From Spirochaetales bacterium (GTDB taxonomy: Bacteria; Spirochaetota; GWE2-31-10), in the NCBI GenBank assembly GCA_017624275.1, contig JAGANG010000049.1:1-52597 (forward strand): a stretch of 52,597 nt of DNA, given 5' to 3'. The translations under genes and the position numbers were made by a program. A model generated the notes under the pieces. That model did no database searches. It saw only the letters and a program-made list of their open reading frames with translations, and was not told the DNA's origin. This document shows positions 8,495 to 17,122 of the stretch, piece by piece (position 1 is the first letter of the stretch; the number at the start of each line of letters is the position of its first letter).

Positions 8495-9826
8495 ATGTTC
8501 CATAAAATCAGTATTATAATTCCTGTTTACAATGCAGAAGAATACCTATACGAATGTTTAGATAGTTTGATAAATCAAACTATGAAAAATACAGAAATTA
8601 TTTGTATTGATGACGGAAGTACAGATAATTCTTATGAAATTTTGAGTGAATATGCAGCAAAAGACAACCGTTTCATCATTTTACAGCAGGAAAATAAAGG
8701 TGCCGGAGCAGCAAGAAATAAAGGCATGGAAATAGCAAAAGGGGAATTCCTTGCGTTCTTAGATGCTGATGATTTTTTTGAACACGATATGCTTGAGATT
8801 ACATTGAATAAAATAGAAAAAACGCAAGCTGATTTTGTAATATTCAATTCAAATCAATTTGATGATAAAACTAAGCAATTCGTTGATTCTGATTGGTTTG
8901 TAATATATGATTTTTTCCCAAATGAAGAAACATTTAATTATTCTCAAATATCAGGCAATATTTTCAAATCAATAGTCGGGTGGGCATGGGACAAACTTTA
9001 CAGAACCTCTTTTGTAAAAAAACATAACTTAAAGTTTCAAGAACAACGTACTACAAATGATGCTTTATTTGTTTTTTCTGCATTATTTTTAGCAAGCAAA
9101 ATTTCTTTATTAAAGAATGATAAAAAACTTGTTCACCACAGAATAAATAATTCTTTTTCGTTAGAAAATACTCGTTCCAAATCATGGATGTGTTTCTATA
9201 ATATGTTAATTGCATTAAAAGAAAGACTCTTCAAAGAAAATAAATTTAATGAATTAGAACATGATTTTATAAATTACGCACTTCATTTTTCTATATGGAA
9301 TCTCAATACTTTAAAGGAACCAATTTATTCTTTATTAAAAGAAAAATTGAGAAATGAATGGTTTGAATCTTTAGGATTAACGTCAAAGGATGAAAGTTAC
9401 TTTGAAAATAAAATTGAATACCAACAGATGGTATTAATTTTAAACAATGATATTTATATAAATTCTCCGCTTTTATTTAAAGACATAGGACTTGGTTGCA
9501 ATACTTGCTGTCCACCTATAACCGTAACAGACAACAATAATGATACAAAAAGTTATACTTACGATTTATCTGACAATATTTACACACGTTATATTAGTTG
9601 GGATCCTATAAAAGAAGGTTCGTGCAATGTAGAAATCATACGACTTTTTGCTATTGAAAAACGAACAAAAAAAATAGTTGAGTTCCCTATAAACAAAATA
9701 ACTTCTAACGGTAAAATCATAGGGAATAAAGTCGAATTTCGTAATCAAAAGGGTTGCTGGATTGGTTGTACTATCGAAGGTGCATATGAAAGCTTCACTA
9801 TAGAAGCAGAAATAAAAAAACAATAA
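8495..9826 (+). CDS. GT2 glycosyltransferase with shared C-terminal module
   Basis: ATG 8495 is chosen because AGGA sits at 8485-8488 with six bases of spacing, and because ISIIIPVYN follows directly; an upstream TTG at 8465 lacks a site. The product is 443 residues. Residues 4-100 carry GT2 landmarks: IIIPVYNAEEYL, IDDGSTDNS and FLDADDFFEHD near 87. A GWAWDKLYR segment near 165 is also present in the giant transferase. Residues 323-443 are the C-terminal module shared with that protein, with long identical runs such as YDLSDNIY and CWIGCTIEGAYESFTIEA. It therefore looks like a paralogue of the two ends of the giant enzyme without its middle. The sugar is unknown. Confidence 0.85.
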   Translation: MFHKISIIIPVYNAEEYLYECLDSLINQTMKNTEIICIDDGSTDNSYEILSEYAAKDNRFIILQQENKGAGAARNKGMEIAKGEFLAFLDADDFFEHDMLEITLNKIEKTQADFVIFNSNQFDDKTKQFVDSDWFVIYDFFPNEETFNYSQISGNIFKSIVGWAWDKLYRTSFVKKHNLKFQEQRTTNDALFVFSALFLASKISLLKNDKKLVHHRINNSFSLENTRSKSWMCFYNMLIALKERLFKENKFNELEHDFINYALHFSIWNLNTLKEPIYSLLKEKLRNEWFESLGLTSKDESYFENKIEYQQMVLILNNDIYINSPLLFKDIGLGCNTCCPPITVTDNNNDTKSYTYDLSDNIYTRYISWDPIKEGSCNVEIIRLFAIEKRTKKIVEFPINKITSNGKIIGNKVEFRNQKGCWIGCTIEGAYESFTIEAEIKKQ

Positions 9827-9972
9827 AAATGTTTTACTTCTTTCGAAATTATGGATACTTAAAATTATTGACTTAAAGATATTTATTAATTACTTATTCT
9901 ATCTTTAGATATACCAACCTAAAAAAAACAAAAAATATTTTTTCTAGGTAACATAAGGAGAGATAAAAAATA

Positions 9973-11805
9973 ATGAAAAAAAATATAAGATTACAAAACA
10001 TTCTTTTTCCGTCAGTTGCAATGAGTGAACATTGGGGAATGTTTTATCATGAAACCACGCTCTATTCAAATAATATGAACAATAGTTTTATTTTTCCTAA
10101 AAAATATGATTGGTGTGATTTTGCCACATATTTTAACAGTTTTTCATATCGAAAATGGAAAACTTATACAAATATAGACAACTTAAATCTTCAACTTGTA
10201 TTAAACGGAAAGTTTAACATTACACTTGTAGGTTATCTGGAAGAATACGGAAAAATAAAAAAATACTTCCTTGACGAGCAAACTGTTGTTGCAGAAAAAG
10301 ACAATCCTATAAATATAAAATATCCTGTTTTAGATAAAGACTACACAATCGTTGCATTCGAACTAAAAGCAATGAGTAAAAACTGTGAGATTTACTCCGG
10401 ATATTATTACACTAATATTGAAGAATCTTTGCTTCGTGATGTATCCATTTCATTAGTTACTACCACTTTTAAAAAAGAGCAATTCATTATTCCTAATATC
10501 GAAATGTTAAAAAAAGAGATTCTTAGCAGTGACGAAGCTATCGCAAAAGGTTTTGATGTTCATGTTATAGATAACGGCAGAACTTTAAGACCTGAAGATT
10601 ACAACTGTGAACATTTGACCGTTCATCCAAATAAAAATGTTGGCGGTGCAGGTGGTTTTGCTCGCGGTATGATAGAAACCATCAAGCAAAAAAATCCGGC
10701 AACTCATGTTTTATTAATGGATGATGACGTTATTATTATGCCTGAAGCATTAAAACGTACATACAATCTGTTAAGTCTTATTAAAGATGAATATAAAGAC
10801 CATTTTATCAGCGGTGCTATGCTGAAAATGGAACAAATGAACGAACAGTTAGAGGACATAGGAATGGTTCATAATGCTCCTGGTGGTAACTATGGACCAT
10901 TAAAAAAACGAACATACTTTCTTCATTTATTAGATGAAGTCATTCATAATGAAGAATTTAAAGAAAAATATGATTATTCTTATGCCGCATGGTGGTATTG
11001 TTGTATTCCAATAAAATTTGTTAATGAACAAAATCTACCGTTACCACTTTTCATTCGCGGTGATGATGTTGAATTTTCATTAAGAAATAAAGCTAAATTT
11101 ATTACAATGAACGGAATCAGTATATGGCATATGGGATTCGCTAATAAATACAGTGCCTCTCTTGAACTATATCAAGTATTTCGTAATAGTTTTATATACA
11201 AAGCTATCAGTGATGTTTGTGATAAAATAAATTTTATATCAAAAGTTAAAGTTGGATTTTACAATGAAATTTATCGTTTTAATTATAACGGAGCATCTTT
11301 GTTATTAGATGCCGTTGAGGATTTCTTAAAAGGTCCGGATTTCTTTTCTACGCTTGACGGCGAAAAGATGATGAAAGAAAAAGGAAAACTTAACGACCAA
11401 TTATCTGATATTGATGATTTTAAAAATATTTTTGTCGATTTAGGTCGGGTTTATGACAATCCGCCTATGACAAAAAAACAGCGTTTTATTTATCAATTAA
11501 CTGATAACGGTCATCGCTTTATGCCAAGCTTTTTATTGAAAAAAGACATCGGTATCATTCCACAAGACTGGTGCGTAACTCCTGTTAAAAACTATATGCA
11601 TAAACAATTATTGGCTGTTAATCCAAATGCTAAAGCTGGGATTTTGCGAAATATGGATAAAAAAGCTTATAAACAATTAATTAATCGTTATAAAAAGTTG
11701 ATGAAACAATACGACAAAAACTTTGACAGAGTTACGGCTGAATATCAATCAAAACAAAAATATTTAACCTCTATTGAGTTTTGGAAAAAATACTTGGAGA
11801 TTTAA
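9973..11805 (+). CDS. GlfT2-like galactofuranosyltransferase
   Basis: This 610-residue protein starts at ATG 9973 behind AAGGAG (9956-9961). The layout follows the GlfT2 family: a beta-rich N-terminal domain, then a GT2 domain with HVIDNGRTL, NVGGAGGFARGM near 225 and the metal-binding triplet Asp250-Asp251-Asp252 in LLMDDDV. Asp364-Asp365 in RGDDVEFSLR and His386 in IWHMGF match the catalytic acid region and conserved His of the mycobacterial enzyme, and the length is close to its roughly 637 residues. GlfT2 builds galactofuran from UDP-galactofuranose, so the glycan made here may contain Galf. No UDP-galactopyranose mutase gene lies in this window, so the donor must be made elsewhere. The linkage is not predictable. 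Confidence 0.82.
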   Translation: MKKNIRLQNILFPSVAMSEHWGMFYHETTLYSNNMNNSFIFPKKYDWCDFATYFNSFSYRKWKTYTNIDNLNLQLVLNGKFNITLVGYLEEYGKIKKYFLDEQTVVAEKDNPINIKYPVLDKDYTIVAFELKAMSKNCEIYSGYYYTNIEESLLRDVSISLVTTTFKKEQFIIPNIEMLKKEILSSDEAIAKGFDVHVIDNGRTLRPEDYNCEHLTVHPNKNVGGAGGFARGMIETIKQKNPATHVLLMDDDVIIMPEALKRTYNLLSLIKDEYKDHFISGAMLKMEQMNEQLEDIGMVHNAPGGNYGPLKKRTYFLHLLDEVIHNEEFKEKYDYSYAAWWYCCIPIKFVNEQNLPLPLFIRGDDVEFSLRNKAKFITMNGISIWHMGFANKYSASLELYQVFRNSFIYKAISDVCDKINFISKVKVGFYNEIYRFNYNGASLLLDAVEDFLKGPDFFSTLDGEKMMKEKGKLNDQLSDIDDFKNIFVDLGRVYDNPPMTKKQRFIYQLTDNGHRFMPSFLLKKDIGIIPQDWCVTPVKNYMHKQLLAVNPNAKAGILRNMDKKAYKQLINRYKKLMKQYDKNFDRVTAEYQSKQKYLTSIEFWKKYLEI

Positions 11806-11808
11806 CAT

Positions 11809-12888
11809 ATGAAAAAACTTTATAATATAGAGTTGTTTCGATTCATTTTCTCAATATTAATTGCTTATGGACACATGATGCTTTTTTATTTATTACCGGT
11901 CAACAAAGATATTTTCAGTTGGTGCAATATGGTACAAACTTGGGACGCAACACTCACTATTGTTGATTGTTTTTTCTTAATGACCGGTTTTTTCATGTTT
12001 AATACAATTACCAATAAAAAAGATGTGACCACATTAGAATTCGCAAAAGGGAAAATTATCAGATTATGGCCGGTTTATTTTTTCTCTTTTGTTGTGTTTT
12101 TTGTACTTTCAAAATTTAAAGTTTGTTCTTTTAATTTATATGATGATGTACTCAATCTTCTTTTTTTGCAATGTTCCGGACACAAACTGTCACTGGGGGA
12201 CAGCGGATATTCTTGGTATATCTCATCATTATTTTGGGTTTCTATATTTTACTTTTATATACTCCGCAATTTTTCTCAAAAAAGTACACGACTTACAATC
12301 GCATTAATAACGTTTTTCTCATATATACTTTTGATTCATAAATTTAACGGGGGAGTAGGAGCTCACATTTCTCCGCCGATTTTAGATTTATTTACTCCCG
12401 GGATTCTACGTGCTTTAGGCGGAATAGGACTGGGGTATTTCGTCGGTGAGATATTTAATTCCGTAAAAAACATTGATTATAAAGATTTAAAAATTGCCAA
12501 GCGAGTATTCATTTCTACATTGGAAATAATACTAACCATGTTTTTACTATATAACTATGTTATTAAAAGAGTATACAACAACGCTCTTTTATATATTTTA
12601 GTATTTGCATTATTACTATTATTATTGGCATTACAGTTAGGAAAATACTCACAAGTGTTAAACTGGAAAGGTTTTGAGTATATCGGAAGATATTCTTATT
12701 CCATCTATATAATGCATCAACCTGTTTTTTTGACATTAAAAAAATATTTGTGGACTAAAGATTATGTTACCGCTAATCCAATTGAATCAGTACTTATCGG
12801 ATTATTTTCCTGCTTGATTGTCGGCATATTAACATATCACCTCATAGAACAGCCGGGCAGAAAGTTATTAAAATACGTTTTGAAATAA
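11809..12888 (+). CDS. Acyltransferase family 3 membrane protein
   Basis: The 359-residue product starts three bases after the GlfT2-like stop; GGAG at 11796-11799 lies nine bases upstream. It begins KKLYNIELFRFIFSILIAYGH, the usual opening of integral membrane acyltransferase-3 proteins such as OafA and NodX, with the conserved catalytic-type His at the end of the first span. About ten hydrophobic spans follow, and the C-terminal part has YSYSIYIMHQPVF, another family landmark. It should acylate a sugar on the cytoplasmic or periplasmic face of the inner membrane, giving this cluster a second acylation route besides the MBOAT/SGNH pair. Substrates are unknown. Confidence 0.85.
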   Translation: MKKLYNIELFRFIFSILIAYGHMMLFYLLPVNKDIFSWCNMVQTWDATLTIVDCFFLMTGFFMFNTITNKKDVTTLEFAKGKIIRLWPVYFFSFVVFFVLSKFKVCSFNLYDDVLNLLFLQCSGHKLSLGDSGYSWYISSLFWVSIFYFYILRNFSQKSTRLTIALITFFSYILLIHKFNGGVGAHISPPILDLFTPGILRALGGIGLGYFVGEIFNSVKNIDYKDLKIAKRVFISTLEIILTMFLLYNYVIKRVYNNALLYILVFALLLLLLALQLGKYSQVLNWKGFEYIGRYSYSIYIMHQPVFLTLKKYLWTKDYVTANPIESVLIGLFSCLIVGILTYHLIEQPGRKLLKYVLK

Positions 12889-12912
12889 TTTAACAACTAA
12901 AAAGGAAAAAAT

Positions 12913-15216
12913 ATGAAACTTAATTCTATTCAAAAAATATCACATACTGATTGTACCGGATGCGGTGCTTGTTACAACATTTGTCCTAAAAATGCCATTG
13001 AAATGAAACTAAACCATGAAGGTTTTTGGTCTCCATTTGTTAATGAAGAAAAATGTACTGATTGTGGATTATGTACAAAAATCTGTCCGGCAATAGACAT
13101 TTTAAAAAATAATAATCCAAAACCGGATTGTTATATTGCAATGGCTGCTGATGAAGATTTACGTATGAAAAGCAGTTCCGGCGGTATTTTCGGAATCTTG
13201 GCAGATTATGTTTTAGAGCAAAACGGATATGTCTGCGGTGCGACTTATACGCCCGATTTTCTACTTGAGCACGTCATCATTGATAATAAAAAAGATTTAG
13301 AAAAATTAAGAGGAAGTAAGTATCTTCAAAGTAATACCGGGAAGTGTTTTGCCAAAATAAAAGATTTATTGGAAAATAAAAAATATGTTCTTTATTGCAG
13401 TACACCTTGTCAAGTTGCCGGATTAAATAAATTTTTAAACAAAGATTATGAAACTTTAATTACCATAGATTTGCTGTGTCACGGCGGACCGTCACCTAAT
13501 GCTTTTAAAAAATATTTAAACGAAACTTATCCCATAAAAAAAATCAAAGATTATAAGTTCCGGGATAAAAGCCATTTCGGATGGGTTGCTCATGAAAATG
13601 TTTATTTCAAAAATGGTAAAGCTGCTCACGTATCCAGAGAAGTGTCACCTTGGTACAGAGCATTTTCACCATGTTTTTCTGTAAGAGAAAGTTGCGGTAC
13701 TTGCAAAGCGTCATCTTTACCACGTCAGGGTGATTTTACACTCGGTGATGCATGGGAAATTCATAAAGTAAACAAAGATTTTGATGACGGAAAAGGAACA
13801 TCTATCATTTCCGTTAATAGTGATAAAGCAAAAACTCTTATTGATAAAATAAAACAAGAATCCAAATTGTTCGAACCTATTCCTTTAGAGTGGGTATTAA
13901 CACACGGTCAACCTTTTGCCAAACCGTTTAAACCTACATCTATTTTCAGACATCGTTTTTTTGAAATGTTGCCTCATAATACATTTAAAAGAGCTATAGA
14001 ATACACAGAACAAGGAAAATACGATGTTGCCGTAGTCGGTGTCTGGTACGGTTGTAACTACGGAAGTTTAATGACTTATTATTCAATATATAACTTCCTT
14101 ACAAAAAACGGATATTTAACTTTAATGGTAGATAAATCGCCTTTATCTCCAAATGATCCGGAATTTAATAATAATTTCCACAGTAGAAAATTTTGCATAA
14201 AACATTACAGAGACAGGATGAGTAAACCACGACTCCCGGAACAAATGTGGGAATTAAATCGTTTTGCCGATACATTTTTACTCGGTAGTGACCAGGTTTT
14301 ACATCCAAACTCTGTCGAATACACTAAAAAATCTTTCTTATTAAATTTCGTAGAAAATTCAAAAAAGAAAATTACATTTTCTTCATCTTTCGGTCATGAA
14401 CAAGACCCTAACAGACCGGAAGAAAGAGGGGAAATAGGTCGCTTACTTCGTCGCTTCGACCATATCGGATTACGAGAAGAAAGCGGAGTTCAGATAATGA
14501 AAAAAAATTACAGAGTCTACAACGCAACAACAGTCATGGATGCCATATTTTTGTCTGAACCGGATTTGTATAAACAAATAGCTTCCGAATCTGACAAAAA
14601 TGAAACAGAACCATTCATTGCAACATATATTCTAGATCCTAATTCGGAAATAAAAAAAGCGTTACTTCATGTATCTGAAAAATTGGGATGTAAACTGATA
14701 AATCTTCTAGACGGAGCAACTTATATTTTTAATAAAAATGAAAAAGCATTAGGATTACCGGGAGTAAAAAATTTAGAAGTACAAGATTGGCTTTATTACC
14801 TAATAAACGCAAAGTTTGTAATAACAGATTCTTATCACGGAACATGTTTTTCTATATTATTTAATAAAGATTTTATCACCATAGGTAATAAAATACGTGG
14901 TTTAACACGTTTTAAAATGGTTTTAGGACTGACAAAACTTGAAAATCGTTTCGTCTTCGAACCAGCTGAAATTTTAGAAAATGATAAATTATTAGAATCT
15001 ATAAATTATGAATATGCAAATAAAGTTTTAAAAACTGAAATTGACAAAACCAGAAAATGGTTATTAGACGCACTAGCTGCACCTAAGAAAATTAGATTTT
15101 TAGATATAACTACTTTTTTAAGAAAAACAACTTTAGCCAAAATTTTAAAAAAGTTTTTAATTTCAATAAAACGTACTATAGTTGCAAAATTAAAAAAGAC
15201 AAAACTACAAGATTGA
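12913..15216 (+). CDS. Ferredoxin/FrhB-like domain fused to polysaccharide pyruvyltransferase
   Basis: One 767-residue reading frame holds two activities normally met as neighbours. Residues 14-60 carry two 4Fe-4S motifs, CTGCGACYNICP and CTDCGLCTKICP. Residues 75-350 resemble the coenzyme F420 hydrogenase beta subunit family (SSSGGIFG, STPCQVAGL, CHGGPSP, GDFTLGDAW). Residues 372-700 are a polysaccharide pyruvyltransferase domain (GVWYGCNYGSLMTYYSIY, FLLGSDQVL, TDSYHGTCFS). The C-terminal domain should add pyruvate from phosphoenolpyruvate to a sugar. The electron-transfer part probably works on a sugar or flavin substrate, which is uncertain. The gene starts behind AAAAGGAAAAA, 24 bases after the acyltransferase, and ends the glycan cluster. 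No frameshift or stop breaks the joint, so the fusion looks genuine. Confidence 0.85.
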   Translation: MKLNSIQKISHTDCTGCGACYNICPKNAIEMKLNHEGFWSPFVNEEKCTDCGLCTKICPAIDILKNNNPKPDCYIAMAADEDLRMKSSSGGIFGILADYVLEQNGYVCGATYTPDFLLEHVIIDNKKDLEKLRGSKYLQSNTGKCFAKIKDLLENKKYVLYCSTPCQVAGLNKFLNKDYETLITIDLLCHGGPSPNAFKKYLNETYPIKKIKDYKFRDKSHFGWVAHENVYFKNGKAAHVSREVSPWYRAFSPCFSVRESCGTCKASSLPRQGDFTLGDAWEIHKVNKDFDDGKGTSIISVNSDKAKTLIDKIKQESKLFEPIPLEWVLTHGQPFAKPFKPTSIFRHRFFEMLPHNTFKRAIEYTEQGKYDVAVVGVWYGCNYGSLMTYYSIYNFLTKNGYLTLMVDKSPLSPNDPEFNNNFHSRKFCIKHYRDRMSKPRLPEQMWELNRFADTFLLGSDQVLHPNSVEYTKKSFLLNFVENSKKKITFSSSFGHEQDPNRPEERGEIGRLLRRFDHIGLREESGVQIMKKNYRVYNATTVMDAIFLSEPDLYKQIASESDKNETEPFIATYILDPNSEIKKALLHVSEKLGCKLINLLDGATYIFNKNEKALGLPGVKNLEVQDWLYYLINAKFVITDSYHGTCFSILFNKDFITIGNKIRGLTRFKMVLGLTKLENRFVFEPAEILENDKLLESINYEYANKVLKTEIDKTRKWLLDALAAPKKIRFLDITTFLRKTTLAKILKKFLISIKRTIVAKLKKTKLQD

Positions 15217-15241
15217 CAATTAATATCTGTTGTGTTAAAAG
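15213..15241 (+). promoter_or_regulatory. Promoter of the rpsF operon
   Basis: TTGACA at 15213-15218, a 17-base spacer and TAAAAG at 15236-15241 match the sigma-70 consensus. The -35 overlaps the TGA stop of the pyruvyltransferase fusion. The tRNA-Val promoter in this window has the same hexamers and spacing, which supports both. Confidence 0.75.
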
Positions 15242-15255
15242 AACGCCAATAAAAA

Positions 15256-15280
15256 TTATTACAGCCTCTTGGTGTAATAA
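15256..15280 (+). promoter_or_regulatory. Leader hairpin upstream of rpsF
   Basis: TTATTACA at 15256-15263 pairs with TGTAATAA at 15273-15280 around a nine-base loop, in the transcribed leader between promoter and rpsF. rpsF/rpsR leaders in many bacteria bind the S6:S18 pair as feedback, but the CCG-containing element of that class is not evident. The role is open. Confidence 0.4.
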
Positions 15281-15302
15281 CCAAATTCCATAAGGGGGAA
15301 AA

Positions 15303-15584
15303 ATGCGTAAGTACGAAATGATGATTGTTTTCGATGAAGAAGTGACTGCTATTGATCAGTGCAAGACATTTCTTTACGACACACTAAAAGAACATAGTGT
15401 GAAAATTCTTGAAGAAAAAGATTTGGGCGTAAAAGACCTTGCCTATGAAATCAACAAAAAGAAGAAAGGTCATTACTTCCAATTTTTACTTGAAGCAGAA
15501 CAGTCTGTTTGGGTAGAAATTCAAAAAACTTTCAAAATTACAAAAAGTGTAATGCGTTATATTATTCTTAATCAGGAAGGTTAA
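15303..15584 (+). CDS. rpsF: 30S ribosomal protein S6
   Basis: The 93-residue protein starts MRKYEMMIVFDEE, the usual beginning of S6, behind AAGGGGG. The length matches the family. S6 binds the central domain of 16S rRNA together with S18, whose gene is the second one downstream. It is the first gene of the conserved rpsF-ssb-rpsR-rplI block, read from the promoter at 15213 with a 60-base leader containing a hairpin. Confidence 0.97.
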   Translation: MRKYEMMIVFDEEVTAIDQCKTFLYDTLKEHSVKILEEKDLGVKDLAYEINKKKKGHYFQFLLEAEQSVWVEIQKTFKITKSVMRYIILNQEG

Positions 15585-15587
15585 GCT

Positions 15588-16121
15588 ATGTCAAAAGACC
15601 TGAATTCTGTTGTACTTGTCGGAAGATTGGTTAAGGATCCTGAAGTGCGTTACACGTCCAGCGGAACTCCCGTAGCCAGAATTTCCATAGCAAACGGAGA
15701 AAGAATCAAACAAAATAACGAGTGGACTGATTTTACTAATTTTTTTGATGTGACAATATGGGGTAATCAAGCTTCAAATTGTGAAAAATATCTTAGAAAA
15801 GGAAGTCAGATTGCTATAAACGGTAGTTTAAGACAAAACCGTTGGACTGATCCGGCAACGAATCAAACTCGTTCACGAGTAGAAGTTATTGCTAATTCTA
15901 TTCAATTTCTTTCACCAGCAAGCGGACAGAATATGCAGGGTGGGCAAGCAAGCTATCCTCAGAATAATAATAGCGGTGTCGCAAGTATGCCGACACAACC
16001 ATCAACACCTAAAAATAATGGATTTATCCCTGATCCTTGGGGAGATGCTGGTACTCCGGTATCTTCCGATGTTGGTGATCCTTTCGGTGGTGTTGATAAT
16101 ATTGACGATATACCATTTTAA
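15588..16121 (+). CDS. ssb: Single-stranded DNA-binding protein
   Basis: The 177-residue protein begins three bases after rpsF. Residues 5-110 are the OB fold (LNSVVLVGRLVKDPEVRYT, then FFDVTIWGNQA and KGSQIAINGSL). A Gly/Gln/Asn/Pro-rich linker follows, and the acidic tail ends in DDIPF, the conserved peptide that recruits replication and repair enzymes. It coats single-stranded DNA as a tetramer. Placement between rpsF and rpsR is the classic order in many bacteria. Confidence 0.97.
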   Translation: MSKDLNSVVLVGRLVKDPEVRYTSSGTPVARISIANGERIKQNNEWTDFTNFFDVTIWGNQASNCEKYLRKGSQIAINGSLRQNRWTDPATNQTRSRVEVIANSIQFLSPASGQNMQGGQASYPQNNNSGVASMPTQPSTPKNNGFIPDPWGDAGTPVSSDVGDPFGGVDNIDDIPF

Positions 16122-16135
16122 TAAGGAGATATTAA

Positions 16136-16438
16136 ATGTCTGAAGAAAAAGATGAAAAAGTTGATGCAAAAAATTTTGTTCCAAAAGACAAAATGGAAAA
16201 TGATCAAATAAAAAACAGAAAAAAAATGTTTTCACGCAAAAAAGTTTGTAGATTTTGTGTTGATAAGACTTTGAAAATTGATTACAAAGAAGTTGATACT
16301 TTAAGAAGATTTATTACTGAAGGTGGAAAAATCATTCCTAAGAGAATGAGTGGTAATTGTTCTAAACATCAAAGAAGAATTGCAGCAGCAGTAAAAGTGG
16401 CTAGAGCTATTGCTCTTTTGCCTTATGTAAAAGCCTAA
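16136..16438 (+). CDS. rpsR: 30S ribosomal protein S18
   Basis: This 100-residue protein starts behind AAGGAG with good spacing. The core runs from [18 protein letters not shown] through [15 protein letters not shown] to [20 protein letters not shown], clear S18 signatures. An N-terminal extension of about 30 charged residues makes it longer than the usual 75-80. The Cys pair in CRFC is part of the zinc-type variant, though only part of the full ligand set is seen. It pairs with S6 on 16S rRNA. Confidence 0.96.
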   Translation: MSEEKDEKVDAKNFVPKDKMENDQIKNRKKMFSRKKVCRFCVDKTLKIDYKEVDTLRRFITEGGKIIPKRMSGNCSKHQRRIAAAVKVARAIALLPYVKA

Positions 16439-16448
16439 GGAGTAAGTA

Positions 16449-17003
16449 ATGAGCGTAACAAAAGTTATACTTGTAAAAGATGTATATAACCTTGGAGAAG
16501 AAGGTGATATAAAAGATGTTAAAAGAGGGTATGCCAGAAATTATTTGATTCCTCAAGGATTTGCTGTTGATTACACTCTTCAAAACAGAAATACTTTAGC
16601 TAAAAGAAGTGCAGCTATTGAAAAGAAAAAACTTCAGAAAAAAGAAAATGCAGGTGCTTTAAAAGTTAAACTTGAAGCAGAAGAAATCTTAGTTAAGATT
16701 CCTGCAGGAGAAAAAGGAAGATTGTACGGAACAGTTACAACTTCTCAAATTGTAGAAGAATTAACTGCTAAAGGTTATGAACTTGATAAGAGAAATGTTG
16801 AAATCAGCGATCACATCAAGATTGCAGGAAAATACAAAGTATCAGTTCACTTGTACAATGATATCTATGCTGAAATTCCTTTAGTAGTAGAAGGTATTGT
16901 TGAAGAAAAGAAAAACGAAGGAAGAAGACCTTCAAGAAAGAAAAAAGAAGAAGCTGTTGAAGCAGTAGCTGAAGACACAGCATCTACTGCTGATGCAGAA
17001 TAA
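16449..17003 (+). CDS. rplI: 50S ribosomal protein L9
   Basis: The 184-residue protein has the L9 N-terminal domain (VILVKDVYNLGEEGDIKDVKRGYARNYLIP in two parts) and a C-terminal domain ending near 150. A Lys/Glu/Ala-rich tail of about 30 residues follows, longer than the usual 150-residue protein. It binds domain V of 23S rRNA and helps keep reading frame. It is the last gene before a strong terminator. Confidence 0.96.
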   Translation: MSVTKVILVKDVYNLGEEGDIKDVKRGYARNYLIPQGFAVDYTLQNRNTLAKRSAAIEKKKLQKKENAGALKVKLEAEEILVKIPAGEKGRLYGTVTTSQIVEELTAKGYELDKRNVEISDHIKIAGKYKVSVHLYNDIYAEIPLVVEGIVEEKKNEGRRPSRKKKEEAVEAVAEDTASTADAE

Positions 17004-17020
17004 TCATATTATTTAATATG

Positions 17021-17069
17021 AAAACTGACAGCTATGGCATTTTTTGTCACAGCTAGTCAGTTTTTTTTT
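17021..17069 (+). terminator. Intrinsic terminator after rplI
   Basis: AAAACTGACAGCT at 17021-17033 pairs with AGCTAGTCAG plus the start of a nine-T run at 17051-17069, with a single bulged base. The U-tract is strong. It should separate most rpsF transcripts from dnaB. Confidence 0.88.
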
Positions 17070-17122
17070 ATCTTTATAAAAATTCTTTCTCTGAAAAAGC
17101 AAAGTTTTTTGTAGGAAAAGGC

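Noticed and set aside
12913..15216. Two genes joined by a sequencing error
   Set aside because: The frame is continuous, with no odd homopolymer at the joint, and both domains keep normal length.
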